From NCBI GenBank assembly GCA_017445245.1, contig JAFSUM010000016.1, forward strand, positions 1-64,000: a stretch of DNA of 64,000 nucleotides. The letters run 5' to 3'. The notes below the pieces were generated by a model. That model was not told the origin of the DNA, ran no database searches, and saw only the letters and a program-made list of their open reading frames with translations. The stretch's first letter is position 1; each line of letters starts with the position of its first letter. The DNA is from Bacilli bacterium. GTDB lineage: Bacteria > Bacillota_I > Bacilli_A > RFN20 > CAG-826. Made by a program: the position numbers and the translations under genes. Shown in pieces: positions 1 through 8,293 of the stretch.

Positions 1-49
1 ATCAGGCATAGAAAAATGCCTCCCTGAACAAGAGCATTTTAACGGAAAA

Positions 50-84
50 GCGCCCGAGGTTCGATTCCTTGGGCGTTTTCTTTG
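50..84. terminator. bidirectional rho-independent terminator
   Basis: A nine-base stem (CGCCCGAGG paired with CCTTGGGCG, one G-T pair) with a seven-base loop is flanked by A-rich sequence on the left and T-rich sequence on the right, so it can end transcripts from either side. It would end the minus-strand rpsF-ssb-rpsR operon. A nearly identical hairpin ends the operon at 33.3 kb. Confidence 0.7.
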
Positions 85-105
85 TTTTGAATGGGCGTAA
101 TTCAG

Positions 106-130
106 TCGAGAGTTATCTCGGCGTTTTTGT
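106..130 (+). terminator. plus-strand terminator hairpin
   Basis: CGAGA-GTTA-TCTCG followed by GCG and TTTTTGTT. It points to the plus strand, where no gene precedes it inside the window, so it probably serves a gene to the left of base 1. Bases 1-227 hold no recognisable gene apart from these two hairpins. Confidence 0.45.
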
Positions 131-227
131 TACAGCCCCTTAATTCGTTTTTGCTTCGTAGCCGAGGTGAATCCGGTTTGTCCTGAATCGGGGAATCGGG
201 TCCGTCTTGCGACAACATCGAATTCCC

Positions 228-452
228 TTACTTAACTTCGGGGAGAAGACCCATGAAGCGGGCGTTCTTGATCGCCACGGCGAGCTGACGCTGATGTTTG
301 GCGCAGGTGCCGGTGACGGAACGCGGGGTGATCTTGCCGTCGGGAGAGATGAATCTCTGAAGGGTTTCCACATCTTTGTAGTCAATGTGCTTGATGTGGT
401 TCTTCGTGAAGAAGCAAACCTTGCGACGGGTGTGCATTTTCTTAAAAGCCAT
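228..452 (-). CDS. rpsR: 30S ribosomal protein bS18
   Basis: Ribosomal protein bS18, which binds the 30S platform next to bS6. The product is 74 residues, the usual length, basic, and carries the family core: RRKVCFF near the start, [16 protein letters not shown] and the TGTCAKHQR motif followed by AIKNAR (seen). It is the last gene of rpsF-ssb-rpsR, an order conserved across most bacteria, and starts 21 bases after the ssb stop behind an AAGGAA ribosome binding site. The hairpin at 50-84 is the likely end of the transcript. Identification is secure. Confidence 0.97.
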   Translation of the reverse strand: MAFKKMHTRRKVCFFTKNHIKHIDYKDVETLQRFISPDGKITPRSVTGTCAKHQRQLAVAIKNARFMGLLPEVK

Positions 453-473
453 TGCTTGGAGTTCCTTTCGTGA

Positions 474-920
474 TTACCACGGATAATCGTCGTCGTTGAT
501 GTCAAACGATTCCGTGTTCTGCTTTTCACTGACCGGGTTGGCCTGAGGCTGGAAGCCAGCTTCCTCCACGCCGGGGACTGTCGCGTTGGCTCCGCTCTTC
601 GCGGCCGGTTCGACGAATTCGATACGGTCGCAGTTGATGGAGTAGGCGGTAACGTTAACGCCTTGGCTATTCACGTATTTCCTCGAAGTGAGACGGCCGT
701 AGACGCCGATGAGGTTTCCTTTGTGGAAGAACTTCATCAGGGTGTCCGACTGCGCACCGAAGATCGTGCAGTCCATGAAAAGGGTTTGTTTTTCTCCGTT
801 AGGACCTTTACGTCCGTCGTCACAGGCGATGGTGAAGGCACCGACGCCGACGCCGGAATTGGTTCTGCGGAGTTCGGGCTCGCGGGTAAGGCGGCCGACT
901 AGAGTGATGACATTAAGCAT
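474..920 (-). CDS. ssb: single-stranded DNA-binding protein
   Basis: SSB, a tetrameric OB-fold protein that coats single-stranded DNA during replication and repair. Residues 1-105 form the OB domain, opening MLNVITLVGRLTREPELR and containing the FMDCTIFG and GVYGRLTSRKY strands (seen). Residues 106-140 are a low-complexity linker and the acidic tail ends DDDYPW, where most bacteria have DDDIPF; this tip recruits partner proteins, so Tyr and Trp in place of Ile and Phe is a mild variant. The gene has a strong AGGAGG site and sits between rpsF and rpsR. Confidence 0.96.
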   Translation of the reverse strand: MLNVITLVGRLTREPELRRTNSGVGVGAFTIACDDGRKGPNGEKQTLFMDCTIFGAQSDTLMKFFHKGNLIGVYGRLTSRKYVNSQGVNVTAYSINCDRIEFVEPAAKSGANATVPGVEEAGFQPQANPVSEKQNTESFDINDDDYPW

Positions 921-935
921 CTGTTATCCTCCTGC

Positions 936-1223
936 TTAGTCTTGATCGACGGTGATGAGGAATCGGACAACGTTGTTATCGAGCTTCGCGAGACGAGAGA
1001 ACTCGTTAAGGCCAGCGGGTTCAGCCGTCACCTTGATGACGACGTAGTAGCCTTTGTTGAGCTTCTTCATCGGATAAGCGAAGTCGCGAAGGCCCCACTC
1101 CTTGACATCCTTGACCTGGCATTTCTGCTCGGCGAGGATTCCGTGGAGTTTGGCGATCTCATTCTTGCGCGCTTCGTCTTCGAGCGTCGGGACAAGAATG
1201 TACATGATTTCGTATTTTCCCAT
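936..1223 (-). CDS. rpsF: 30S ribosomal protein bS6
   Basis: Ribosomal protein bS6, partner of bS18 in the 30S platform. The 95-residue product starts MGKYEIMYILVP and has the family's KDVKEWGLRDFAYPMKKLNKGYY segment broken here into KEWGLRDFAYPMKK and NKGYYVV (seen). I place the start at 1223: a perfect AGGAGGT lies seven bases upstream, whereas the upstream in-frame ATG at 1232 would overlap that site. First gene of rpsF-ssb-rpsR; a sigma-A type promoter sits at 1323-1351. Confidence 0.96.
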   Translation of the reverse strand: MGKYEIMYILVPTLEDEARKNEIAKLHGILAEQKCQVKDVKEWGLRDFAYPMKKLNKGYYVVIKVTAEPAGLNEFSRLAKLDNNVVRFLITVDQD

Positions 1224-1351
1224 GTTACGCACCTCCTAGTTTCGGTCTTTGGACCGCCTTGGTCGGGTAACCATGCGGCCATAAGAGTTTGTGCTGCCCC
1301 CAAGCCTTCTTAAGGGCGCCTTATTATATAAGGGGGTCTCGGTGATGGCAA
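1224..1351 (-). promoter_or_regulatory. rpsF operon promoter and structured leader
   Basis: On the minus strand TTGCCA (1346-1351), a 17-base spacer and TATAAT (1323-1328) form a near-consensus sigma-A promoter. The roughly 90-base leader is GC-rich and can fold, with GACC/GGTC pairs around 1250-1267 and an ACCCGACC segment. Many bacteria carry an S6:S18 autoregulatory leader here; I cannot confirm that fold by eye, so only the promoter is firmly supported. Confidence 0.75.
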
Positions 1352-1456
1352 ACGTTTTCTCGAGGAACCTCAAAACCTCCTCTCACTACTCTTATAGTCG
1401 ATTTCTTTCCAACCGGAAAAAGAATCGTATGATTCGCATAAAAAGTGTTCCTATCC

Positions 1457-1468
1457 TAAAATAACGGC
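1457..1468 (+). promoter_or_regulatory. -10 element for leaderless transcript
   Basis: TAAAAT at 1457-1462 lies exactly six bases before the ATG at 1469, so transcription should begin at or within a base of the start codon. There is no Shine-Dalgarno sequence. A 12-base imperfect palindrome, AATCGTATGATT (1423-1434), lies just upstream and also occurs, inverted, in the oppA leader. Confidence 0.6.
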
Positions 1469-1918
1469 ATGACATTCGACCTATCTGAAGTCTTCTTGTT
1501 TCTGGAAACGAGCCAACCCGAGCCTGAACTAAAGCAAGCCCGCCTAGGGAATGCCTTAGCCCTTTTGAAATCCGCCCTCGGGGAAAAGAGTTGGGTCGGT
1601 CTCTACATGGCCACCCCTACCCGTCTTCTCCTCGGTTCCTTCCAAGGCACGCATGCCTGCGAAATCATCGCGTTTGGAAAAGGGGTCGTCGGCACTTGCT
1701 TTGAGCGAAATGAAACGATCGCAGTCGAAGACGTGTCCGCCTTCCCGGGTTACATCTGCTGCGACGAGAGCGCGAAAAGCGAAATCTGCGTGCCCATACG
1801 CAAAGGAAGCAAGGTTCTCGCCATCCTCGATATCGACCTGCCTGAACTGCACAAATTCAACGCAAAAGAGATGGAAGATTTCGAGAAAGTCGCTGCAAAT
1901 CTCGCTTTATTTATCTAA
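1469..1918 (+). CDS. GAF-domain free methionine-(R)-sulfoxide reductase
   Basis: Matches the fRMsr family, single GAF-domain enzymes that reduce free methionine-R-sulfoxide in the cytosol. The 149-residue length is typical. Visible family motifs are the SWVGLY strand, FGKGVVGT, VEDVSAFPGYICCD and SEICVPI. Of the three functional cysteines known in the family, the first (ACE) and the nucleophile (second C of YICCD) are present, but the GVCG cysteine is Val; a Cys occurs three residues later (GVVGTC). The gene is monocistronic, leaderless, and ends at a terminator at 1938. Function likely retained, but the recycling cysteine pair needs rearrangement. Confidence 0.85.
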   Translation: MTFDLSEVFLFLETSQPEPELKQARLGNALALLKSALGEKSWVGLYMATPTRLLLGSFQGTHACEIIAFGKGVVGTCFERNETIAVEDVSAFPGYICCDESAKSEICVPIRKGSKVLAILDIDLPELHKFNAKEMEDFEKVAANLALFI

Positions 1919-1937
1919 AATTGCGCTTTTTCAGAAT

Positions 1938-1970
1938 CATGAGCCCTCGATATGGGGACTCTTTTTTCAT
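1938..1970 (+). terminator. terminator of the fRMsr gene
   Basis: GAGcCC and GGGaCTC arms around a short AT-rich loop are followed by six T residues on the plus strand, 20 bases after the stop codon. Confidence 0.6.
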
Positions 1971-1971
1971 A

Positions 1972-2000
1972 CAAAAAGGCGCCCGTTTCAGGACGCCTTG
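1972..2000 (-). terminator. terminator of the opp-peptidase operon
   Basis: On the minus strand AAGGCGTCC and GGGCGCCTT arms flank a short loop and are followed by TTTTTG. It lies directly after the M13 peptidase stop codon and closes the 12.3 kb opp operon. Confidence 0.75.
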
Positions 2001-2018
2001 GAGGGTAGATTAGAACGA

Positions 2019-4673
2019 TTACCAGATGGCGATACGGTCTTCCGGAGCGACCCACATGGCATCGCCTTCCTTCGTACCGAACGCTTCGTGCCATTCGTCC
2101 ATGGCCTTCATCGCGAGGTTGACGCGAGCACGGCCGAACGGATGTTCGTCCGCGGCCAGACCGTTACCGACGTAGGTGTATTGGGAAGAGTAGCTAGCGA
2201 AGTGCTTGGCGTTGGCTTCGAAGAAGTGAGCGTAATCGAAGTCAGAGACACCCTTGGCCGCTTCAAGCGCGGTGTGGAGGCCGTTGATATCGGCGATCGC
2301 TTCAGTCATGACGGTCGTGCCATCGGTCTTCTGCTCGGGCATGACTTCGTAGCCGTCATAGTAATCCGCGACATCCCTGCAGCGGAGGCTATAGGCATCC
2401 GCGTCTTCGGGGAGGAACCAGCCTTCGGCGTGCTTGGTGCCCTTTTCATCGTAATAGATGCCATTGGAGTCGAAGCCGTGGCTGATTTCGTGTCCGACGA
2501 CCCATCCATAGTCTTCGAGCAACTTCTGGAAGGACGCTTCGCCGGCGCCGTCATAGCAAGCCATATAGCCAAGGGTGATGTTGATGGCGTTATAAGAAGG
2601 CATGTAGAAGGCGTTGGCGGTCAGCGGATCGGAGAGAGCGAAGGCCTGGTCAAAGGTCATGGTGCCGCCAGTCTTGCCGCACTTTTCTTTGGCTTCGTTC
2701 AACGTGACAGCTTCGGAGAGACCGATGTTGCCATAGAGCGTGCCGGTATCCTTATCGAGATATTCGGGGGCCTCGAAGTTGAACGTGGTGCCATTGCTGT
2801 TCTTGCCGCCGATGGAATAGGAGAGTTCGTTGACCTTGAGAGCGGCTTTTGCCTTGGCATCGTCAGAAACCCAGTCGGCGCGCTCGATGCGGGCGAGAAG
2901 AGCTTCCTTGAGGATAGTGACAATACCGATGACGGCATTGGAATCCGCGGTGAAGGTATCCGTGCCAAGCCAGAAGTTGGAGATATTGCGGGAGATATAG
3001 GGCATGCCATAGACATAGAAGGCAGCCTTATTGTCCCAAAGAGTCGCGGCATCGGTGGAATAGCCAGGCTTCCAGGCCCAGGCGTTGACGGCCGGGGTAT
3101 TGGGGAGACAGATGGTGTAATGCTGGAGCATCTGCCAGATGGCGAGGCCCTTGACGAGGGCGAGAGTATCGTCCTTAATCAGGTTGGCGATGACGGTGAG
3201 GTCCTTGGCCGAATTGGCAAGGATGGCGCCGTCTTCGAAACCGAGGTCGTTGAAGAATTTGCCGACCGAAGCGCCGTTGCCAAAGCTGGCGGTGAAATAG
3301 AGTTTCGGGCTCTGCTCAACAAGAGCGGAGTCATCGGTAAGAACCATCAAGGTGTCGTCGACTTTGCTGCCTTCGCGACCTTTGGCCATCTGAATCTTGA
3401 AGTCGGAATAATCGGTCGCGTACTGCTTGCCGACTTCCTCGTCGCAATCAAGAGCTTCGGTGAAGATCGGGCTGAAGCGCGAGATGGAAGTGGCGCGGTT
3501 GCTGGTCGCGGCAGAAGAAGAATCCGAATAGCTATAGGAGGTCAGCCAGAGAAGGGGTTTTCCACCAAGAGAATAAGACGAGCTATCGGCCTCACTCCAA
3601 AGGATGCAGTAGCCGGTTTCCTCAACCATTTCTTTGCAAACCTCAATGAATTCGTCCGCAGTCGTGGCGCCGAGATACTTGTTGATACCAGCGACTAGAC
3701 CCGCGGCATTACCGCTAGAACGGGCATCCCAGTCGGTATAGGTCGAGATGAAGTTCGAAACGGAAGGAATGTCATAGGCAAACTCAAGAGCCCATTCGAC
3801 AATCTCTTCCTCGGGGATGAGGCGGGAATCGTAGATGCTGCTTAGATTTTCTTCGTCATAGGGTTCGTCCCAGCTCTTGCGGCCATCGGAAGGAACGTCG
3901 ACGTTCGGGTTGTCGTCATAGAGATAGTCGTGGTTAACGGCAGAGAAGAAGTCATCAACCTTCGATTCGCCGAAGTAAGCATGAATACGGTCGACGATCT
4001 TGTTGAAGTTCTTGACCGCGTAGGCTTTGCCGGTGGAGAGAGAAGAGGTCGCGGGAAGGTTTACGATACCGGTCTGGCCTAGATACTCGATAGCCTTATA
4101 GATCGCACCGCCGGTGCTAGGATCTTCGGCTTTACGGATTTCGATCTTGTCAGCATCGAAGTAGAAGCCCTGGAAGCTGCGGGCGCCGATGCGCTCGGGC
4201 AAAACCTTTTTGAAGGCTTCGGCATAGACGAGCATGGCGACGGCTTCGTTGAGTTTGGTCGAGGAAGCGGGATCGAAGTCCACCACTTCACCGCTAGCTT
4301 CGACAGCTTTACGGATCTCGTCAAAGGACAAGACGCCAGGGCGATACTTGTCGAGGACGTCGATTAAAGAATGCGTGAAGTTACAGACGTTGAAGACATC
4401 GGTGACGGGTTCGAAGGAAGTCGAGGGTACGGAAGACTCCTCGGAGGATTCTTCAGAAGAAGTGAGTTCGGAAGACGGTTCTTGAGAACTTTCTTCAGAG
4501 GTGCCCTCGGAGGATTCATCTTCGGACGTGCCACCCCGAGAGGAAGTCCCGGTGGTTTGGGAAGACGTACCTTGGCTCGACGTAGCGGAGGAAACGGCAC
4601 TGCTTCCCCCACCGCACGAAGCGAGCATCGCGGTCGTCAGCAACAAAATGAGAGACGATTTTTTGCGTAGCAT
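2019..4673 (-). CDS. M13-family secreted zinc metallopeptidase lipoprotein
   Basis: A cell-surface metallo-endopeptidase of the PepO/neprilysin (M13) family, which cuts oligopeptides. Length is 884 residues against about 630-700 for PepO. Residues 1-20 are a lipoprotein signal with LASC at the lipobox (Cys20); residues 21-90 are a Ser/Glu/Thr-rich stalk that accounts for much of the extra length. Near residue 727 is the HEISH zinc motif (HExxH) and near 790 TEAIAD provides the third zinc ligand (ExxxD). The family's NAxY segment appears as NAFYMPSYNAI. It is the last gene of the opp operon, 15 bases after oppF, so it probably trims peptides for uptake. Confidence 0.9.
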   Translation of the reverse strand: MLRKKSSLILLLTTAMLASCGGGSSAVSSATSSQGTSSQTTGTSSRGGTSEDESSEGTSEESSQEPSSELTSSEESSEESSVPSTSFEPVTDVFNVCNFTHSLIDVLDKYRPGVLSFDEIRKAVEASGEVVDFDPASSTKLNEAVAMLVYAEAFKKVLPERIGARSFQGFYFDADKIEIRKAEDPSTGGAIYKAIEYLGQTGIVNLPATSSLSTGKAYAVKNFNKIVDRIHAYFGESKVDDFFSAVNHDYLYDDNPNVDVPSDGRKSWDEPYDEENLSSIYDSRLIPEEEIVEWALEFAYDIPSVSNFISTYTDWDARSSGNAAGLVAGINKYLGATTADEFIEVCKEMVEETGYCILWSEADSSSYSLGGKPLLWLTSYSYSDSSSAATSNRATSISRFSPIFTEALDCDEEVGKQYATDYSDFKIQMAKGREGSKVDDTLMVLTDDSALVEQSPKLYFTASFGNGASVGKFFNDLGFEDGAILANSAKDLTVIANLIKDDTLALVKGLAIWQMLQHYTICLPNTPAVNAWAWKPGYSTDAATLWDNKAAFYVYGMPYISRNISNFWLGTDTFTADSNAVIGIVTILKEALLARIERADWVSDDAKAKAALKVNELSYSIGGKNSNGTTFNFEAPEYLDKDTGTLYGNIGLSEAVTLNEAKEKCGKTGGTMTFDQAFALSDPLTANAFYMPSYNAINITLGYMACYDGAGEASFQKLLEDYGWVVGHEISHGFDSNGIYYDEKGTKHAEGWFLPEDADAYSLRCRDVADYYDGYEVMPEQKTDGTTVMTEAIADINGLHTALEAAKGVSDFDYAHFFEANAKHFASYSSQYTYVGNGLAADEHPFGRARVNLAMKAMDEWHEAFGTKEGDAMWVAPEDRIAIW

Positions 4674-4688
4674 GGGTTGCTCCTTTTT

Positions 4689-6647
4689 TTATTTTTTAGC
4701 TTTGGCAGCCTGGGCATCGAGTTCTTTGATACGTTCTTGGTATTTCACGAACTCGGCCTCGTTGCAGTAGACGACGTGGCCGGGACAAACCTCGCGGAGT
4801 TCCGGCTTGTCGACGCTGTAATCATGGGCGGTCGCAGGATTATAGAGGATGCGGACACGCTCTTTCTCCGTAAGCGGGTTGGGCTTAGGAATGGCGGAGA
4901 GGAGCGAAATCGTATAGGGATGCAACGGATGGCGGAAGAGCTCGTCGGAAGTCGTGAGCTCAACCAGCTTGCCGAAGTACATAACCGCAATGCGGTTGCA
5001 GAAGTATTTGACGACAGAGAGGTCGTGGGCGATGAAGATGATCGTCAGACCCATCTCGTCCTTCAAATCGTTAAGAAGGTTGATGATTTGCGCGCGAATC
5101 GAGACGTCAAGGGCGGAAATCGGTTCGTCGCAGATGAGCAACTTCGGGTTCATGACCAACGCACGGGCGATGCCGATACGTTGCCTTTGACCACCGGAGA
5201 ATTCGTGCGGGTAACGCGAGGCGTGTTCGGCGACGAGGCCGACCTTCTCGAGCATCTCGACGACCTTCTTGTGGTTTTCGGCCCGGTTATGATGGCCTTG
5301 GATACGAAGGCCTTCCTGAATGATGTCTTCGACGGTCATACGAGGATCGAGCGAGTCGACGGGATCCTGGAAGATCATCTGGATTTCGTTGAGGAGTTTC
5401 TTCGGGGTGTGGGCATTATCGTAACGGATCTGACGGATCTTGCGATGCTGCTCGGAGATGGTCTTGGAGAGGCTTTCGCGAATCGTCTCGATTTCCTTTT
5501 CGGCATCGTAACGAAGCTTAATCGACGGATCGTATTCGGCGACGTCGGCAATATACTTCTCTTCAACCTTCTTGATATCTTCCTCGCACTTAGCAAGGAT
5601 CGGCTTACGGGCATCGAGGCCATCGATTTCGGCGGCGTAACGCTCATTTTCCAAGTCAATGCGCTCGGCGCGGTCCGCGCGGGTGGCGATGACAAGGTAA
5701 TGGCAGGTCTCGGCCTTGGCCTTGAACTCAGAGTCGATGGTGCCTTTGTCCGCGGCGAAGCGTTGGATGGTCTCATCACGGGCGGCAACGGTCTCGGGAT
5801 CTTTGCCAGAGAGGGCGAAGAGTTCTTCGGAGCGCTGCTTCTTCCATTCGTCCAGACGGCGCGTCTTTTCGGCTTTGGCCTCCTGAAGCTGGTTCTGGAT
5901 GTCCTGAAGTTTCGCCTCGGTCTCCTCGTCGATAGTCGCGAGGAGCTTTTCGTGCTCTTCTTTTTTGGCGGCAAGAGTTTCCTCAGAAGGAGCCGGGGTG
6001 GAGGCGAGAAGTTTCTCGCATTCTTCCTTAATCGCGGCTACTTCCTTGTTCTTCTTGTCGAGAAGATCCGCAGCGATATTCGCGTTTTCGGGAGTAATCG
6101 GCGGGAGTTCTGCAATGGATTTCTCCAAATTCTCCTTAATTCCCGCAATCTTCTTACGGCTCTTGATGCGGCTCCACTTGATTTCTTTCTTGTTCCAGCG
6201 CGGGCCGGCGGAGATGCGGTAACCGCGATAGTAGATGGAACCAGAGGTAGCCTCATAGAGTTTGATGATGGTACGGCCGGTCGTGGTCTTACCGCAGCCG
6301 GACTCGCCGACGATACCGAAGCATTCGCCCTTATGGACGTCGAAGGAGACGTTCGAGACAGCCTTCAGCTTCTGGTTGTTGATCTTCGAACCGAAGAAGA
6401 AGAACTGCTTGAGGTAACGGACGGAAAGAAGCGTATCGGAATCGATGAGTTCGTAACGCCTCTTCAGTTTCTTGGGAATGTGATACTGCGCGGAGTATTG
6501 GGCGTCGAGTTGGCGCGCCGACATGCTCGCGAGGGATTCCGCGGCACCGCGATCGACGAAGTCTTCGTGCGCGTCATCGGTGATTTCGGAGCCCTCGTTA
6601 ATCGCGACGTTGATTTCGTCGGCAGATGTATCGGGTTTGATAGGCAT
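4689..6647 (-). CDS. oppF: oligopeptide ABC transporter ATPase OppF with large coiled-coil insert
   Basis: One of two cytoplasmic ATPases driving oligopeptide import. Walker A GESGCGKT is near residue 115, Q-loop IFQDP near 425, signature SGGQRQR near 490, Walker B LLICDEP, and the OppF C-terminal peptide-transporter tail with CPG...C follows. About 240 residues of charged, heptad-like sequence (roughly 150-415) sit between Walker A and the Q-loop, making 652 residues against about 310-330 normally. The start is the ATG at 6647, eight bases after AGGAGGT inside the end of oppD; an in-frame GTG at 6653 is too close to that site. Long OppF proteins are known in Mollicutes. Confidence 0.92.
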   Translation of the reverse strand: MPIKPDTSADEINVAINEGSEITDDAHEDFVDRGAAESLASMSARQLDAQYSAQYHIPKKLKRRYELIDSDTLLSVRYLKQFFFFGSKINNQKLKAVSNVSFDVHKGECFGIVGESGCGKTTTGRTIIKLYEATSGSIYYRGYRISAGPRWNKKEIKWSRIKSRKKIAGIKENLEKSIAELPPITPENANIAADLLDKKNKEVAAIKEECEKLLASTPAPSEETLAAKKEEHEKLLATIDEETEAKLQDIQNQLQEAKAEKTRRLDEWKKQRSEELFALSGKDPETVAARDETIQRFAADKGTIDSEFKAKAETCHYLVIATRADRAERIDLENERYAAEIDGLDARKPILAKCEEDIKKVEEKYIADVAEYDPSIKLRYDAEKEIETIRESLSKTISEQHRKIRQIRYDNAHTPKKLLNEIQMIFQDPVDSLDPRMTVEDIIQEGLRIQGHHNRAENHKKVVEMLEKVGLVAEHASRYPHEFSGGQRQRIGIARALVMNPKLLICDEPISALDVSIRAQIINLLNDLKDEMGLTIIFIAHDLSVVKYFCNRIAVMYFGKLVELTTSDELFRHPLHPYTISLLSAIPKPNPLTEKERVRILYNPATAHDYSVDKPELREVCPGHVVYCNEAEFVKYQERIKELDAQAAKAKK

Positions 6648-6649
6648 GA

Positions 6650-8293
6650 TCACTTACCTCCTTTCTTCTTATCGGTCGTCGGGTTGGGCGACTTGGGGGA
6701 ATGGGGTTTGGGTGTCTTGACGAGCTTTTCCTCGCCTTTTTCTTCGCCGAAGAGTTGGGCGCGGATTTCGGGTCCGCGAGGCGAGGCGTCAAGGCTGTTG
6801 TTGATACGTTCCGAAACGATCTTGGGCATCTCGGCTTTGGGGGCCTTGGGATGCTCTAACCAAGTCGCGGCATAGTGCGTATCCGAGACCTTGAATAGAG
6901 GCGGCTGACGCTCGAAATCGATGTTCATCGCGTACCTGGAACGAGCCGCGAAGGCATCGCCCTTAGGCGGATAGATCATGTTCGGGGGCGTGCCGGGAAT
7001 CGCGTCGAGACGTTCTTTGGAATCGACGTCGGGAATCGAGGAAAGAAGAGCCCAGGTATAGGGATGGCGCGGGTCGAAGAAGACTTCTTCCGCGGTGCCA
7101 TATTCGACGATCTTGCCGGCGTACATGACGGCGACGCGGTCGGCCATGTTGGCGACGACGCCGAGGTCGTGGGTGATGAAGATACAGGAGAGGTTGCGCT
7201 CCTTCTGGATCTTCTTGATGAGCTCAAGGATCTGGCCCTGGATGGTGACGTCAAGGGCGGTCGTGGGCTCGTCGCAGATAAGGATTTCCGGGGTCTCGGT
7301 AAGCGCGATCGCGATAACGATACGCTGACGCATACCGCCAGAGAACTCGAACGGATACTGCTTGAAGCGCTTCTCGGGCTGGGGAATACCGACTTCGGTC
7401 ATGATCGCGAGGGCGCGGCGCTTGGCCTCGGCCTTCGTAATCTTGAGCTGGTCGATTTTTTCCTTCTTGATGCGGGCGAGATTGGCCTTGTGCTCATTCT
7501 TGAGTTCGGTCTTCTTGTCGCTAGAAACAAAGTCCGTTTTCTGCGCAAAAGCCGTTTTTTCTTCGGAAACTTTGCGCTTATATTCCGCGAGGACTTCGAC
7601 CTTGTGGGCGGCGACTTTTTCCTTGGCTTCCTTCTTTTTCGCGTCGAGGTTGGCCTTTAGCGGACCGACCTTGGCTTTGAAGTCAGCTTCGATTTCGGCA
7701 ATAGCGGCCTTGGTCTCCTGCTTCTTTTCCGCAATCGCGGTCTTGCAGGCGGCCTTGGTCTCGGCACTGCCGCTTTTGGCCTTCGCCTTCTGTTCGGCGA
7801 TGAAGGCTTCGCGCTCGTTCTCCAAGCGGTTGATCGCAATGTTCTTGCGGGCGATGGAGTTCTTATAGGCAATCAGGTCATCCGAGATGATGTCCTCGTA
7901 CATCAACTTCAGTTTGTTGTTGTTGATGAGGGTCGCCTCGGTGATCTGTTTGCCGATACGAACGATGGGGTTGAGGGAGGAAAGCGGATCCTGGAAGATC
8001 ATGCCGATCTTGTGGCCGCGGATCTTGTGGAACTGTTCCTCGGCGACTTGGAGCATGTCCTCGCCGCGGTAGATGATGGAGCCCCTCTCGACAACTGCGT
8101 TAGCGGCGAGAATGCCCATGATGGCCTTCGAGGTGACGGATTTGCCAGAGCCGGATTCGCCGACGATACAAAGCGTTTCACCCTTATAAAGGTCGAAGGA
8201 AACATCGCGGACGGCATGGACCATACCGTGGTCCGTCTTGAACGAAATGGTCAAGTCGCGGACTTCGATGATTTTTTCTTTGGAGTCAGCCAT
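6650..8293 (-). CDS. oppD: oligopeptide ABC transporter ATPase OppD with coiled-coil insert
   Basis: Second ATPase of the oligopeptide importer. Walker A GESGSGKS near residue 42, Q-loop IFQDP near 98, signature SGGMRQR near 318, Walker B LICDEP, switch THD. Between the Q-loop and the signature lies an extra stretch of about 140 Lys/Glu/Ala-rich residues (roughly 150-290), predicted to be a helical hairpin; the protein is 547 residues against about 330-360. The insert is at a different place from that in OppF. Starts at the shared A of the oppC stop (TAATG) with AGGAGGT eight bases upstream. A Pro/Lys-rich tail ends the protein. Confidence 0.92.
   Translation of the reverse strand: MADSKEKIIEVRDLTISFKTDHGMVHAVRDVSFDLYKGETLCIVGESGSGKSVTSKAIMGILAANAVVERGSIIYRGEDMLQVAEEQFHKIRGHKIGMIFQDPLSSLNPIVRIGKQITEATLINNNKLKLMYEDIISDDLIAYKNSIARKNIAINRLENEREAFIAEQKAKAKSGSAETKAACKTAIAEKKQETKAAIAEIEADFKAKVGPLKANLDAKKKEAKEKVAAHKVEVLAEYKRKVSEEKTAFAQKTDFVSSDKKTELKNEHKANLARIKKEKIDQLKITKAEAKRRALAIMTEVGIPQPEKRFKQYPFEFSGGMRQRIVIAIALTETPEILICDEPTTALDVTIQGQILELIKKIQKERNLSCIFITHDLGVVANMADRVAVMYAGKIVEYGTAEEVFFDPRHPYTWALLSSIPDVDSKERLDAIPGTPPNMIYPPKGDAFAARSRYAMNIDFERQPPLFKVSDTHYAATWLEHPKAPKAEMPKIVSERINNSLDASPRGPEIRAQLFGEEKGEEKLVKTPKPHSPKSPNPTTDKKKGGK

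Noticed and set aside
46-80. tRNA-like T-arm (GAGGTTCGATTCCTTG)
   Set aside because: No D-arm, anticodon arm or acceptor stem can be formed upstream; the same bases make a better terminator, and a similar hairpin without the T-loop sequence occurs at 33.3 kb.
1653-3698. 681-codon open frame on the plus strand, opposite the M13 peptidase gene
   Set aside because: Composition is that of a mirror frame, no ribosome binding site, and the opposite strand encodes a clear peptidase.
4677-6875. 732-codon open frame opposite oppF
   Set aside because: Antisense shadow caused by the codon bias of oppF; no family features or start signals.
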